A DNA stretch of 64,000 nucleotides from the NCBI RefSeq assembly GCF_014647455.2, contig NZ_BMPF01000001.1, positions 806,001 to 870,000 of the forward strand, in the 5' to 3' direction. Of the stretch, positions 15,246 through 24,234 are shown piece after piece. Both the position numbers and the translations under genes were made by a program. This DNA is from Halarchaeum grantii (GTDB lineage Archaea; Halobacteriota; Halobacteria; Halobacteriales; Halobacteriaceae). The notes under the pieces are model-generated. The model saw only the letters and a program-made list of their open reading frames with translations, did no database searches and was not told the DNA's origin. Every line of letters starts with the position of its first letter. The first letter of the stretch is position 1.

Positions 15246-15626
15246 ATGCCGCTGCTCCAGTTCGACACGACGCTGTCGCTCGACGCCACGGAGACGGAGG
15301 CTTTCGCCGCGTTCGTCCGCGAGACGTACGCCGAGCGGATGCGCACGGGGACGAGTCACGTCGCCGTCACCGTCCGCGAGCACGACGAATCGGCGCTCTC
15401 CATCGGGCGCGGCGTCGAGGGCGACCTGCTCTTCGCGGACGCCGAGGTCCGGCGCGGCCGCGACGACGAGACGAAGCGCGACTTCGCGCTCGCGGTGATG
15501 GAGCACGCCCACGAGGCGTACGGGGTGCCGACGCCGAACTTGAAGGTGGTGTTCACGGAGCACGACGGGCCGTCGATGATGGGGTACGACCGCGTCGGCG
15601 GCGAGTGGACGCCCGAGGAGGGATAG
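15246..15626 (+). CDS. Tautomerase/MIF superfamily protein
   Basis: A 126-residue protein starting MPLLQFDTT. Once the initiator Met is removed, proline becomes residue 1, the catalytic base of the 4-oxalocrotonate tautomerase and MIF group. The pattern of a beta-alpha-beta core repeated twice (about 2-60 and 62-110), with KVVFTEHDGPSMMGYDRVGG near the C-terminus, suggests a fused or long-type tautomerase. Haloarchaeal versions are conserved but their substrate is unknown. It is separated from the upstream reductase operon by its own promoter. Confidence 0.75.
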   Translation: MPLLQFDTTLSLDATETEAFAAFVRETYAERMRTGTSHVAVTVREHDESALSIGRGVEGDLLFADAEVRRGRDDETKRDFALAVMEHAHEAYGVPTPNLKVVFTEHDGPSMMGYDRVGGEWTPEEG

Positions 15627-15642
15627 ACACCGCACGCGCCCC

Positions 15643-16200
15643 TCACTCGAGGAGCCACGGCGCCCACTCCGGGAGGCGCTTGCGAACGGCGGTGTACGTC
15701 GCGGAGACCGGGAGCGTGAGGACGACGAGCCACCGGACGGGGCCGTCGAAGGCGGCGATGCAGACCAGCGCGAGCGCGCCGCCGAGCGCGAGGTCCTCGG
15801 GCGCGCCGTCCCAGCGTACCCAGTGGCGCGGGTGGACCCAGCGCCCGCGCAGGCGGCAGTAGACGCCGCGATGGTCGTCGCGAACCCACGGGCGCGGCGC
15901 GAGGCCGCCGCCGAACGCGTCCGCGACGGAGTGGACGGCGGCCGACGCCACGAACGCCGCGACGGCGACCGTGGCGGCGACGGGCCGGAGGAGGGCGACG
16001 CCCGCGAGGCCGAACGCGAGGAGCGTGTAGTAGTCGGGGTAGTGGAGGGTGCGGCGGTGCTCGCCGACGAGGAGGTCGAGGTCGGGGAAGACGCCGCCGC
16101 AGAAGGCCGCGAGCGCCGCGACGCCCGCGAGTTCGGGCGAGAGCGGGAGGAGGAGCGCGCTCAGCGCCGCGCCCATCGCCGCGTGCGTCGTGACCATCAT
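15643..16200 (-). CDS. Membrane-bound metal-dependent hydrolase-like protein (DUF457/YdjM family)
   Basis: A 185-residue multi-pass membrane protein. The start MMVTTHAAMGA with a His in the first helix, GGVFPDLDLLVGEHRRTLHYP (the HxxD-like metal-binding part) and AVHSVADAFGGGL are family hallmarks. Its activity is unproven. A second member lies at 47241-47852 with the same motif order, so the genome has paralogues. Either of two adjacent ATGs (16200 or 16197) can be the start. It follows cofH on the same strand after ten bases. Confidence 0.85.
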   Translation of the reverse strand: MMVTTHAAMGAALSALLLPLSPELAGVAALAAFCGGVFPDLDLLVGEHRRTLHYPDYYTLLAFGLAGVALLRPVAATVAVAAFVASAAVHSVADAFGGGLAPRPWVRDDHRGVYCRLRGRWVHPRHWVRWDGAPEDLALGGALALVCIAAFDGPVRWLVVLTLPVSATYTAVRKRLPEWAPWLLE

Positions 16201-16210
16201 GCCGGCGTCC

Positions 16211-17563
16211 CTAGTCGAGGAGCGGCGTACCGTCGGCCTCCGGGCCGAGGCGGGGGCCGATGACAGCCGTGTCCGGGTCGACGCGGCGGCGCTCCGTGTA
16301 GTCCGTCGAGCGCTCGACCGGCGTGCGACCGATGGCCGTGATCATCTCCGCGTAGTCCCGGAAGGATCGGAACTCGCCGTACTCGCCGCCCGCGCGCTTC
16401 GTAATCTCCTCGGAGAGGATGGTGCCCATGAAGTCGTCCGCGCCGCAGTTCAGGAGCTTCATCCCGTGCTCGTCGCCGTACTTCACCCACGAGGACTGAA
16501 TGTGCTCCACGTTGTCGAGGAAGAGCCGGGAGACGGCGACCATGAGTTCGTCCTCGGCCTTCGAGGCGCCCGAGTCCACGACGCCGTGCTCGTGGAGCGG
16601 CGTGTTCTGGTGGATGAACGACAGCGGGACGAACTCCGTGATGTTGTCCGTGCGGTCCTGTAAGTCCCGGATCACCTTCAGGTGCCGGACGCGGTGGGCC
16701 TCGTTCTCGACGTGCCCGTACATGATGGTCGCGGTCATCGGGAGGCCGACGTCGGCGGCGGCCTCCATCGACGCCACCCACTCGTCGGTGGTGATCTTCC
16801 CGGGGCAGATGACGTCGCGCACCTCGTCGACGAGGATCTCGGCCGCCGTCCCGGGCACCGTCTTCAGGCCGACGTCCGCGAGCTCGCGGTAGACGTACTC
16901 GTAGTCCCAGTCCGCGCCGCGCTGGGCGTGATGGACCTCCTCGGGCGTCATCGAGTGAACGTGTGCGCCCGTCTCCGCCATCGCCGCGATCTGCTCGCGG
17001 TAGGTCGCGGGCGGCGTCTCGTAGACCTCGGGGGGCTTGAAGTTGAGTTCGGGGTCGTCGGGGTCGAGGAGTTCGCGGTGCTCCTCGTCGAGCGTCATGC
17101 CGGGGTGGAGGCCGGACACCGACGTGACCTCGTAGACGCCGCGCTCGACGGCGTCGCCCACGATGTCGCGGGATTCCGCCGGTGTCTTCGTGAAGCCGCC
17201 GTGCTCGTCCTGATACTCTTCCTCGAACTGGTGGGCGGTGTCCTTGAAGTTGCAGAAGAGACAGCCGACGTTGCACGCGGTGGTGACGTTGTTGTTGACG
17301 TTCGCGACGAACGTCACCTCGTCGCCGACCACCTCGGCGCGCCGGCGGTCAGCGGCCTCGAGGACGAGTTCCTTGCGTCGCGGGTCGATGCCCACGGCGT
17401 CCGTCCCCGTGGTCATGAGTTCGATGCCGTCGTCGACGCTGAGCCGCTCGCCGTCGCGGGCCTTCGCGAGCGCGTTCTCGAAGGATTGGTCGGTTTCGGG
17501 CAGCACCTCGAAGCCGAACTCGTCGGCCTCGAGCGAACTCGCCCGGTCGTCGATCCAAGACAT
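16211..17563 (-). CDS. cofH: FO synthase subunit 2
   Basis: A 450-residue radical SAM enzyme, partner of CofG in making FO for coenzyme F420. The cluster cysteines are C97, C101 and C104 in CNVGCLFC. NVNNNVTTACN precedes them, and SGLHPGMTLDE, GTAAEILVDEVR and the C-terminal LNCGADDFMGTI follow, all typical of CofH. Length is slightly above the usual 370-450. It lies opposite the cofC-cofG block with the reductase operon in between, so all FO steps plus CofC are within 8.2 kb. Confidence 0.95.
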   Translation of the reverse strand: MSWIDDRASSLEADEFGFEVLPETDQSFENALAKARDGERLSVDDGIELMTTGTDAVGIDPRRKELVLEAADRRRAEVVGDEVTFVANVNNNVTTACNVGCLFCNFKDTAHQFEEEYQDEHGGFTKTPAESRDIVGDAVERGVYEVTSVSGLHPGMTLDEEHRELLDPDDPELNFKPPEVYETPPATYREQIAAMAETGAHVHSMTPEEVHHAQRGADWDYEYVYRELADVGLKTVPGTAAEILVDEVRDVICPGKITTDEWVASMEAAADVGLPMTATIMYGHVENEAHRVRHLKVIRDLQDRTDNITEFVPLSFIHQNTPLHEHGVVDSGASKAEDELMVAVSRLFLDNVEHIQSSWVKYGDEHGMKLLNCGADDFMGTILSEEITKRAGGEYGEFRSFRDYAEMITAIGRTPVERSTDYTERRRVDPDTAVIGPRLGPEADGTPLLD

Positions 17564-17639
17564 ACTCGCAGTTGCGCGCGGACACCCAAAAGCAGGCGGG
17601 TAGCGTCGGGAGAGTTGGGCAGTCGAACGCGACTCGGGT

Positions 17640-17826
17640 CACTCGGCCCGGCGTCCTGCTCGCGGCTCGCTACCGCTCACCGCTCGCGTCCCGTTCGCGG
17701 CTATCGCCGCTCGCTTCCGCGTCGTTCTCTCTCGCGTCGCCGAGCCCGCTCAGTCCGAACGACGGCCTGCTCGCGGCTCACTCGCGCTCGGCGTTCGCGT
17801 CTTCGTGGGCCCTCGTTCGCTGGCGC
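17640..17826. repeat. GCTCGC-rich intergenic tract
   Basis: Between cofH and the KDPG aldolase gene lies a gene-free stretch dominated by permutations of GCTCGC, CCGCTC and TCGCGG. Similar tracts occur near 4300-4380, 24130-24190, 34320-34380 and 62380-62500, mostly just downstream of minus-strand stop codons. No ORF with sensible composition is present. Confidence 0.5.
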
Positions 17827-18480
17827 TCACTCGGCCCCACGGCCTGCCTCCACGGCGGCGACGAGCTCCTCCGCGTTCTCGGTGATGACCTCGAAGTCGC
17901 CGCGCTCGATGGCGTCCTCGTCGATGAGCGAGCCCCCCGCGCCGACGGCGACGGCGCCCGCCTCGACGTACTCCTGTGCGTTCGACGGGCCGACGCCGCC
18001 CGTGGGGATGATGGGAATCTGGCCGAGCGGGCCCTTGATGGCGCCGACGTGCGAGGGGCCGACCGTCTTCGCGGGGAAGACCTTCACGACGTCCGCGCCC
18101 GCCTCGTAGGCGGTGACGGCCTCCGTGGGCGTCATGACGCCGGGCGCGCAGACGACGCCGTAGCGGCTGCACGTCTCGATGACCTCCTCGTGGAGCGACG
18201 GGGAGACGACGAACTGCGCGCCCGCGCGGAGCGCCGCGTTCGCGGTCTCCTCGTCGATGACGGTGCCGGCGCCGACGTGGACTTCGGTGCCCTCGAAGTG
18301 GTCGGCGAGCTCGCGGATGCCCTCGATGGCGCCCGGCGAGTCGGCGGTGACCTCGATGGTGGTGACGCCGCCCTCGCGGAGGGCGTCGCCGGTCTCGACG
18401 AGCGTCTCCGGGTCGAGGCCGCGCATGACCGCGACGACGCCGCAATCGGTGAGTTCCTGTAGAGTCGGGTGTGACGACAT
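17827..18480 (-). CDS. 2-dehydro-3-deoxy-phosphogluconate aldolase / 4-hydroxy-2-oxoglutarate aldolase
   Basis: A 217-residue TIM-barrel class I aldolase that cleaves KDPG to pyruvate and glyceraldehyde-3-phosphate in the Entner-Doudoroff route. Catalytic residues are in place: E43 in TIEVT, the Schiff-base K133 in VKVFPAK, R20 in MRG, and the phosphate site PTGGVG. Length matches the bacterial Eda-like family. The start is the ATG at 18480; a TATA element at 18505-18512 lies about 25-32 bases before it, so the mRNA is probably leaderless. Divergent from purC. Confidence 0.92.
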   Translation of the reverse strand: MSSHPTLQELTDCGVVAVMRGLDPETLVETGDALREGGVTTIEVTADSPGAIEGIRELADHFEGTEVHVGAGTVIDEETANAALRAGAQFVVSPSLHEEVIETCSRYGVVCAPGVMTPTEAVTAYEAGADVVKVFPAKTVGPSHVGAIKGPLGQIPIIPTGGVGPSNAQEYVEAGAVAVGAGGSLIDEDAIERGDFEVITENAEELVAAVEAGRGAE

Positions 18481-18504
18481 ACCCGTTTCTCGCCGCCGGG
18501 ACGG

Positions 18505-18512
18505 CATAAATG
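18505..18512 (-). promoter_or_regulatory. TATA box of the KDPG aldolase gene
   Basis: On the minus strand CATTTATG lies 25-32 bases upstream of the ATG at 18480. It stands out in GC-rich DNA and predicts a leaderless transcript. Confidence 0.55.
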
Positions 18513-18618
18513 CAGGTGGGACGAAAGAACCACGTTCGTGTATAACTCTATGGAGAGGAGTCGAGTGATAGGCACGTCGATGGAAACCCCTTAGTCCCCG
18601 GCTGTCCGAGAGGCGGGT

Positions 18619-19644
18619 ATGACGAGCGTGAAGGACCTCGTGGTCAAGGACGCCCCGACAGCCGACGCACCCGGCCGCGGTCGGTTCGCGTTCACCGACG
18701 ACTACAGCGTCTTCGACTGGGGGAAGATGCCCGACGAGATTCCGCAGAAGGGCGCCGCGCTCTGCACGATGGGCGCGTACAACTTCGAGCTCCTCGACGT
18801 CAACCACGTCCCGACGCACTACGAGGGCGTCGTCGACCCCGAAACCGGCGAGGTCGTCGAACTCGGCGAGGCGAGCGCGCCGCCGACGGAGATGGTCATC
18901 GACCTCGTGCAGGTCCCCGACCTCCCCTTCGAGGGTGGCGCCTACGACTACGACGCCTACCACGGTGGGGCGGGCACGAACTACATCATCCCCCTCGAAA
19001 TCGTCTTCCGGAACACCGTCCCCGTCGGGTCGAGTCTGCGCTCGCGCGGCGCGCCCGCCGACTACGGCCTCGACGTCGAGGAGTGGCCGGACGAACCCGT
19101 CACGCTCCCGGAGCCCGTCGTCGAGTTCTCCACGAAGTACGAGGAGCAGGACCGCTACCTCTCGCGCGCGGAGGCCGACCGCATCGCGGGCGACGCCGAC
19201 GTGGACGCCCTCGAAGAGCTCGCGCTCGCCGTGAACCACGTCGTCACCGAGCAGGCCAGCGAGGGCGGCTTCGACCACCAGGACGGCAAGATCGAGTGCG
19301 CGTACGTCGACGGCACGGTTCAGGTCGCGGACGTCGTCGGCACCTTCGACGAGAACCGCTTCGCCTACGGCGACCAGCAGGTCTCGAAGGAGGTCGTCCG
19401 GCAGTACTACAAGTCCTACGACCCCGCGTGGGTCGACGCCGTGAGCGCCGCGAAGGCCGAGGCCGACGAGCGCGGCGTCGCCGACTGGCGCGACCTCTGC
19501 GAGGCCGCCCCCGACCCCCTCCCCGCCGACGTCATCGACGCCGTCTCCGACCTCTATCGCGCCGGGACGAACGCCTACACCGATAGTGACTGGTTCGACG
19601 CGCCGGACGTCGAGGCCGCCGTGGACGCCGTTCGCGACCTCTAG
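18619..19644 (+). CDS. purC: Phosphoribosylaminoimidazole-succinocarboxamide synthase
   Basis: A 341-residue SAICAR synthetase, joining aspartate to CAIR with ATP in purine synthesis. The segments [39 protein letters not shown] (the EIVFRN and SxxxR substrate site), and [13 protein letters not shown] (the DGKIE Mg/ATP motif) are all present. The length, longer than the bacterial 240 residues, is usual for haloarchaeal PurC, which has a C-terminal helical extension. purU, purS and purQ lie 1-4 kb further on. Confidence 0.95.
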   Translation: MTSVKDLVVKDAPTADAPGRGRFAFTDDYSVFDWGKMPDEIPQKGAALCTMGAYNFELLDVNHVPTHYEGVVDPETGEVVELGEASAPPTEMVIDLVQVPDLPFEGGAYDYDAYHGGAGTNYIIPLEIVFRNTVPVGSSLRSRGAPADYGLDVEEWPDEPVTLPEPVVEFSTKYEEQDRYLSRAEADRIAGDADVDALEELALAVNHVVTEQASEGGFDHQDGKIECAYVDGTVQVADVVGTFDENRFAYGDQQVSKEVVRQYYKSYDPAWVDAVSAAKAEADERGVADWRDLCEAAPDPLPADVIDAVSDLYRAGTNAYTDSDWFDAPDVEAAVDAVRDL

Positions 19645-19693
19645 TTACTTTTCTCCGCCCTCCTTCTTGGTGCTCGGGCACTTAGCGAGGTGT

Positions 19694-20530
19694 ATGATCG
19701 TCACGGAGGCCGCAGGCCGCTACCGCTTCGTCACGCAGCCCGCGCACGCGGCGCTCTCCGGGCGCTTCGCGCGCCACTGGGGGAGCGACGCCGTCGCCAC
19801 GCCGGAGCCGCGCCACCCGCTCGTCGTCGCCGCCGAGCACCACGACCAAGGGTGGAGCGACTACGACACGCGCCCGCGCCTCGACGGCGACGGCGACCCG
19901 GTGGGGTTCGTCGAGGCGGACGGCGACGACTGGGTCGACTTCTACGCGCGCGGCGTGGACGTCGTCGCCGACATCGACCCCTACGCCGGCCTCCTCACGT
20001 CGATGCACGCCGCCGGCCTCCGACGCGGCGGCTACGGCGTCCGCACCGAGATCCTCGACCTGAGCGACCGCGCGCCTTACGCGGCGTTCGTCGCCGCACA
20101 GGAGGCCCGGCAGGACGACCTCCTCGCCGCCCTCGCGGACGGCGACGCGTACGACGTCGGCGAGCGCGAGCGCGACGTCCTCGACGACCTTCACGCCGAG
20201 GGCGCCGCGCCCGCGGGCGCGATCCGGAGCCCGCTCTGGCGGAACTACCTCCTCCTGCAGGCGCTCGACTCCCTCTCGCTCTACGTCTGCGACAGCGCGC
20301 GCTACGAAGAGACGACGATCGGGCCCGTGCCGACGGGCGACGGCGACACCACCAGTATCGACGTCTCGCCCGTCGGGCCGGCGACGCTTCGCCTCGACCC
20401 GTACCCCTTCGACGTGCCATCGCTCTCGGTGACGATACCACGCCGAATCGTCCCCGTGGACGCCGACGACCTCGTCGCGGCGTACTTCGAGGCGGACGTC
20501 CGACGGGCCGAACTGACGGTCATCGCCTGA
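19694..20530 (+). CDS. DUF3891 family protein
   Basis: A 278-residue soluble protein matching the DUF3891 pattern: an N-terminal EAAGRYRFVTQPAHAALSG, then AAEHHDQGWSDYD, and SMHAAGLRRGGYG. The repeated His residues and acidic partners (AEHHDQGW, SMHAAG) look like an HD-type metal site, so hydrolase activity is plausible but unproven. The C-terminal 70 residues are beta-rich. It starts 49 bases after purC on the same strand and may be cotranscribed; a purine-related role is only a guess. Confidence 0.8.
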   Translation: MIVTEAAGRYRFVTQPAHAALSGRFARHWGSDAVATPEPRHPLVVAAEHHDQGWSDYDTRPRLDGDGDPVGFVEADGDDWVDFYARGVDVVADIDPYAGLLTSMHAAGLRRGGYGVRTEILDLSDRAPYAAFVAAQEARQDDLLAALADGDAYDVGERERDVLDDLHAEGAAPAGAIRSPLWRNYLLLQALDSLSLYVCDSARYEETTIGPVPTGDGDTTSIDVSPVGPATLRLDPYPFDVPSLSVTIPRRIVPVDADDLVAAYFEADVRRAELTVIA

Positions 20531-20622
20531 AGAGCGCGCGAATCGGCGTGGCGTGCCGCTCCGCGTGAAAAGCGGTCGCCGGAAACTACTGGGTCGGCAG
20601 AAATCGGGGAGCGAGAAGGGCG

Positions 20623-21588
20623 TTAGTCGTCCGTGTTCGGCTCGACGGGGTCGGCGCCCTCGACATCGAGGGCGTCGTCGACGGGCGCGTTCGGGTTCGC
20701 GTCGCGCGCCTCGGGGGTGAGACCGAGCTGGTACTCCTCAGGGTCGCCACGGAACTCGACTTTCCCTCTATGAACGGCGATGTCGTCGTTGAGGTGGAGG
20801 CGCAGGCTCTCGAAGAGTACTTCGGCCTCGACGGGCTGGCCGCGCGCCTTCAGGTCGGCGCGGTCGGCCTCGGGCGGGACGTCGAAGGCGCGCTGGGCGA
20901 TGATCGGCCCCTGGTCGAGGTCGGTGGTGACGTAGTGGCCGGTGACGCCCGCGATGCGGACGCCGGCGTCGAGCGCCTGCCGGTAGGGTTCCGCGCCGGG
21001 GAAGGCGGGGAGGAGGCTCGGGTGGACGTTGATGATGCGGCCCTCGTAGCGGAAGACGACGTCCGGTGAGAGGATGCGCATGTAGCGCGCGAGGCCGATG
21101 CAGTCCACCTCGTACTCCTCTAAGAGTTCGAGGAGGCGCTCCTCGTCGGGCTTGCCCGAGTCGGTACCGATGTCGTAGAAGGGGACGTCGTGGGCGTCGG
21201 CGAGGCCTTCGAGTTTCGAGTGGTTGCCGACGATGACGCGGATCTCGGCGTCGAGTTCGTCGCGGCGCTCGAGGATGTACTCGAGGGGGTGAGACTCCTT
21301 CGTGACGAGGAGCGCGAGGCCGCGTGCGACCTCCTCGATCGGGAAGCGGACGGTGACGTCGACGCCGAGGTCGGCGGCGATGTCGTCGAGGCTCTCGCGG
21401 AGGGTCTCGCGCGTGCAGACCATCTCGGAGATGTCCGCGTGGAGCGTCATCCGGAAGGTGCCCTCGCGGACGGCCTGGTCGATGTCCTCGATGTTGATCC
21501 CGCGCTCGAACAGCGCGGAGGTGACGTTCGCGACGATTCCCGTCTTGTCTCCTCCGACGACGGTAATCTCGGCGAATTCGCTCGTCAT
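20623..21588 (-). CDS. purU: Formyltetrahydrofolate deformylase
   Basis: A 321-residue enzyme that hydrolyses 10-formyl-THF to formate and THF. An ACT domain (GGDKTGIVANVTSALFERGI, about 12-80) precedes a formyltransferase domain with NVHPSLLPAFPG and TTDLDQGPII, which contain the catalytic Asn, His and Asp. A C-terminal acidic extension of about 40 residues follows. The start is the ATG at 21588 (MTSEFAEI); a longer upstream reading lacks family similarity. It would supply formate for PurT-type GAR formylation and is divergent from purS-purQ. Confidence 0.93.
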   Translation of the reverse strand: MTSEFAEITVVGGDKTGIVANVTSALFERGINIEDIDQAVREGTFRMTLHADISEMVCTRETLRESLDDIAADLGVDVTVRFPIEEVARGLALLVTKESHPLEYILERRDELDAEIRVIVGNHSKLEGLADAHDVPFYDIGTDSGKPDEERLLELLEEYEVDCIGLARYMRILSPDVVFRYEGRIINVHPSLLPAFPGAEPYRQALDAGVRIAGVTGHYVTTDLDQGPIIAQRAFDVPPEADRADLKARGQPVEAEVLFESLRLHLNDDIAVHRGKVEFRGDPEEYQLGLTPEARDANPNAPVDDALDVEGADPVEPNTDD

Positions 21589-21721
21589 CGCGACCACCTC
21601 CGCTGGCTGTCGAACGCAGACATACAGCGTTTCGAACGTGGCGCGTAGTGAAAAGGCCCGCGTCTTCGGGCCGCTCCCGGGCGATGTCGCACGAACGTGT
21701 AACACCCCGTCGTTTCAGAAG

Positions 21722-21729
21722 GCTTTTTG
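21722..21729 (+). promoter_or_regulatory. TATA box of purS-purQ
   Basis: GCTTTTTG lies 25-32 bases before the purS ATG at 21754 and predicts a leaderless purSQ message. Confidence 0.5.
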
Positions 21730-21753
21730 ACCACGGACACGCACCCTCACGCG

Positions 21754-22008
21754 ATGAGCGCCTACACCGCGACGGTGACCGTCCGACTCAAGCGCGGCGT
21801 CCTCGACCCCGAGGCCGAGACGACGAAGCACGCCCTCGAGCGCCTCGGCTTCGAGCTCGACGAGCTGCGCTCGATGGATCGCTTCGAGCTCGACCTCGAC
21901 GCCGCGGACGCGGACGCCGCCGCAGAGCGGGCCGAGGAGATGGCCGAGCGCCTGCTCGCGAACCCGACCATCCACGACTACGACGTGGAGGTCGCCGCGC
22001 GCGAATGA
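21754..22008 (+). CDS. purS: Phosphoribosylformylglycinamidine synthase subunit PurS
   Basis: An 84-residue subunit of the FGAM synthase complex PurS-PurQ-PurL. It has the family pattern VTVRLKRGVLDPEAETTKHALERLGF and a C-terminal NPTIHDYDVEV. It bridges PurQ and PurL and helps pass ammonia between them. Its TGA overlaps the ATG of purQ by four bases (ATGA), a standard coupled arrangement. purL is not in this window. Confidence 0.95.
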   Translation: MSAYTATVTVRLKRGVLDPEAETTKHALERLGFELDELRSMDRFELDLDAADADAAAERAEEMAERLLANPTIHDYDVEVAARE

Positions 22009-22676
22009 TCGCCGTGATTCGATTCGGCGGGTCGAACTGCGACCGCGACGCCGTGCGCGCGCTCGAGACGGTCGGCGTCGACGCCGACATCGTCTGGCAC
22101 GAGGACGGCCTCCCCGCCGACACGGAGGGTGTCGTCCTGCCGGGCGGGTTCTCCTACGGCGACTACCTCCGCGCGGGCGCGATGGCGGCGCGCTCGCCGA
22201 TCCTGAACGACGTCCGGGAGGCCGCCGAGTCGGGCACGCCCGTCCTCGGCATCTGCAACGGCGCGCAGATCGGCTGCGAGGCCGGCCTGACGCCGGGCGC
22301 GTTCACGACGAACCGCTCGGCGCGCTTCCAGTGCGAGCACGTCAACCTCCGCGTCGAGCGCGCCGACACGCCGTGGACGGCCGCCTACGATGAGGGCGAC
22401 GTCGTCGAGTTCCCCATCGCGCACGGCGAGGGGCGCTTCGAGATTCCCGACGCCGAACTGGCGGCCGTCGAGGACGAGAATCGGGTCCTCTTCCGCTACT
22501 GCGACGCCGACGGAAACGTCACTGACGATGCGAACCCGAACGGCTCGAAGCACAACGTCGCGGGCCTCCTCGGCGCGGACGAGACGGTCGCGGTCATGAT
22601 GCCCCACCCGGAGCGCGCCGCGCTCCCGCTCCTCGGCGGGACGGACGGGCAGGGCGTGTTGGAAGCGTTCGCGTAA
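22005..22676 (+). CDS. purQ: Phosphoribosylformylglycinamidine synthase, glutaminase subunit PurQ
   Basis: A 223-residue class I glutamine amidotransferase giving ammonia to PurL. The nucleophile is C84 in GICNGAQIG; the His-Glu pair is in MMPHPERA near the end; the PGGFSYGDYLRAG segment (47-59) is diagnostic of PurQ. The start ATG overlaps the purS stop. Downstream lies a gene-free stretch before the PQQ-propeller gene. Confidence 0.96.
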   Translation: MIAVIRFGGSNCDRDAVRALETVGVDADIVWHEDGLPADTEGVVLPGGFSYGDYLRAGAMAARSPILNDVREAAESGTPVLGICNGAQIGCEAGLTPGAFTTNRSARFQCEHVNLRVERADTPWTAAYDEGDVVEFPIAHGEGRFEIPDAELAAVEDENRVLFRYCDADGNVTDDANPNGSKHNVAGLLGADETVAVMMPHPERAALPLLGGTDGQGVLEAFA

Positions 22677-22834
22677 CTGGCGAAGCAGTTACGCGGGCAA
22701 GGAGCAACTGCGTTGCGACCGCGTTCGCGTAATCCCTCCCGGCGATGACGCGAGCACGACGGGCTTCCGAACGGCCGTCACCCGTCCCGGAATAGAGACA
22801 AGTTACTTACCAGTTCGGTCGCGACACTAGTGCG

Positions 22835-24046
22835 ATGCCCTCCAACGCACAGACGCGCCGCGGACTGCTCGCAGCGACGGGAGCGACGGCGCTCGCCTCC
22901 CTCACGGGGTGTATCGGTCGTGTCGTCGCGGGAGCCGACCGGGTTCACGAACGGGACGCCCCCGTCGGCGACGTCGCCGGGGCGTGGCCGACCTACCAAC
23001 ACGACTTCGCGAACACCGGCGGTACGGCCGACAGCGGGCCGTCCGGCGACCCGGCCGTTTCCAGCGTCGCGGCCGTCGCCATCGCGACCGGCACCTCGGT
23101 AACGCTCGCCGGTGGCCGCGGTATCGTGGGGTACAGCGACGGGAACGGCGAGGCGGGCGCGTATCGCGGCTTCGGACTCGACTCCGCGACGGGGTCGTGG
23201 TCGGTTCGCTATCCGTACGGGAAGTCGACGCCGACGGTCGCCGGAGACGCGGTCTTCGTCTCGACGGCGGAGTTCGTGGCGGCGTACGACGGACGGAACG
23301 GCGAGCTCTGTTGGCGAACCGACCGGGGTGGCTACGGAGCGGTGTCGAACGCGCCCGTTCTCGCTGCGGACACCCTCCTCACGGACGACGGCGGGATCGT
23401 CTACGGTCGCGACCCCGAAACCGGCGAGAAGCGTTGGCACTACGACGCAGGGGAGTCTGCCGCGTCCGTCGTCGCCCGCGACGGCGTCGCGTACACGACC
23501 GTGGGTGCGAGCGAGGGGACGACCGGTGTCGCCGCCCTCGACCCGATGTCGGGCGAGGAGCGCTGGCGACGGCACGACCTCCCGGAGAGTACCGTCCCGC
23601 TCGTGGTCGGCGAGAGCCACCTGTACTACGCGGCACATCGCGGCGACGTGTACGCGCTCGCACTCGACGACGGGGCGACGGAGTGGCGCGCGTCCGTCGC
23701 ACTGCCGGAGAACGGGAGTGGATACGCCGCCGTGAGCGGCGACACGCTCCACGTCCAGTCACCCGACGGCGCGCTCGCGGCGTTCGACGTGACCGACGGA
23801 GCCGCGAAGTGGACGAGAGAACTCGACGTCGACCTCGGGCCGCGTCCGCCGGTCGTCGCCGCCGATACGCGGTTCGCGCTCGGGGACGAGACGCTGTACG
23901 CACTCGACGCCGCGAGCGGCGAGACGACGTGGTCGCTCGGGCTGGATACCCGACCCGCACTCACGAGTGCGCCCTCGGTTCGCGGGAGCGCGCTCTACTA
24001 CGCCGGTCACGGCCGCGACCCCGGTGTCGTGCGCGTCAGCGACTGA
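22835..24046 (+). CDS. PQQ-like beta-propeller lipoprotein
   Basis: A 403-residue exported protein. The N-terminus has a twin-arginine signal (TRRGLLAATGATAL) followed by a lipobox LTGC with the lipidated Cys at about 26, so it is probably Tat-exported and anchored on the outside. The rest is a seven- or eight-bladed propeller of PQQ/BamB type, with repeated W-R blade motifs such as GELCWRTDRGG, GEKRWHYDAG, GEERWRRHD and GETTWSLG. No enzymatic residues can be assigned; it could act in protein folding or binding at the cell surface. It is monocistronic by context. Confidence 0.85.
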   Translation: MPSNAQTRRGLLAATGATALASLTGCIGRVVAGADRVHERDAPVGDVAGAWPTYQHDFANTGGTADSGPSGDPAVSSVAAVAIATGTSVTLAGGRGIVGYSDGNGEAGAYRGFGLDSATGSWSVRYPYGKSTPTVAGDAVFVSTAEFVAAYDGRNGELCWRTDRGGYGAVSNAPVLAADTLLTDDGGIVYGRDPETGEKRWHYDAGESAASVVARDGVAYTTVGASEGTTGVAALDPMSGEERWRRHDLPESTVPLVVGESHLYYAAHRGDVYALALDDGATEWRASVALPENGSGYAAVSGDTLHVQSPDGALAAFDVTDGAAKWTRELDVDLGPRPPVVAADTRFALGDETLYALDAASGETTWSLGLDTRPALTSAPSVRGSALYYAGHGRDPGVVRVSD

Positions 24047-24234
24047 GCGCGGCCGGCCACCAGTAACTGGGGGTCGAGACGACCGAAGGAGTTCCCGAAC
24101 CGACCGGTTCCTCGCGGGTCGTCCCTTCCCCGCTCGGACGTCCGGTCGCCCCTCGCGTTCGCTCGGCCCGACTCCTCACGGCCCGCCGGTCGCCGTTCGG
24201 TCGATGGCGGTTCTTCGCTGCCGCTCAGAGCCGC

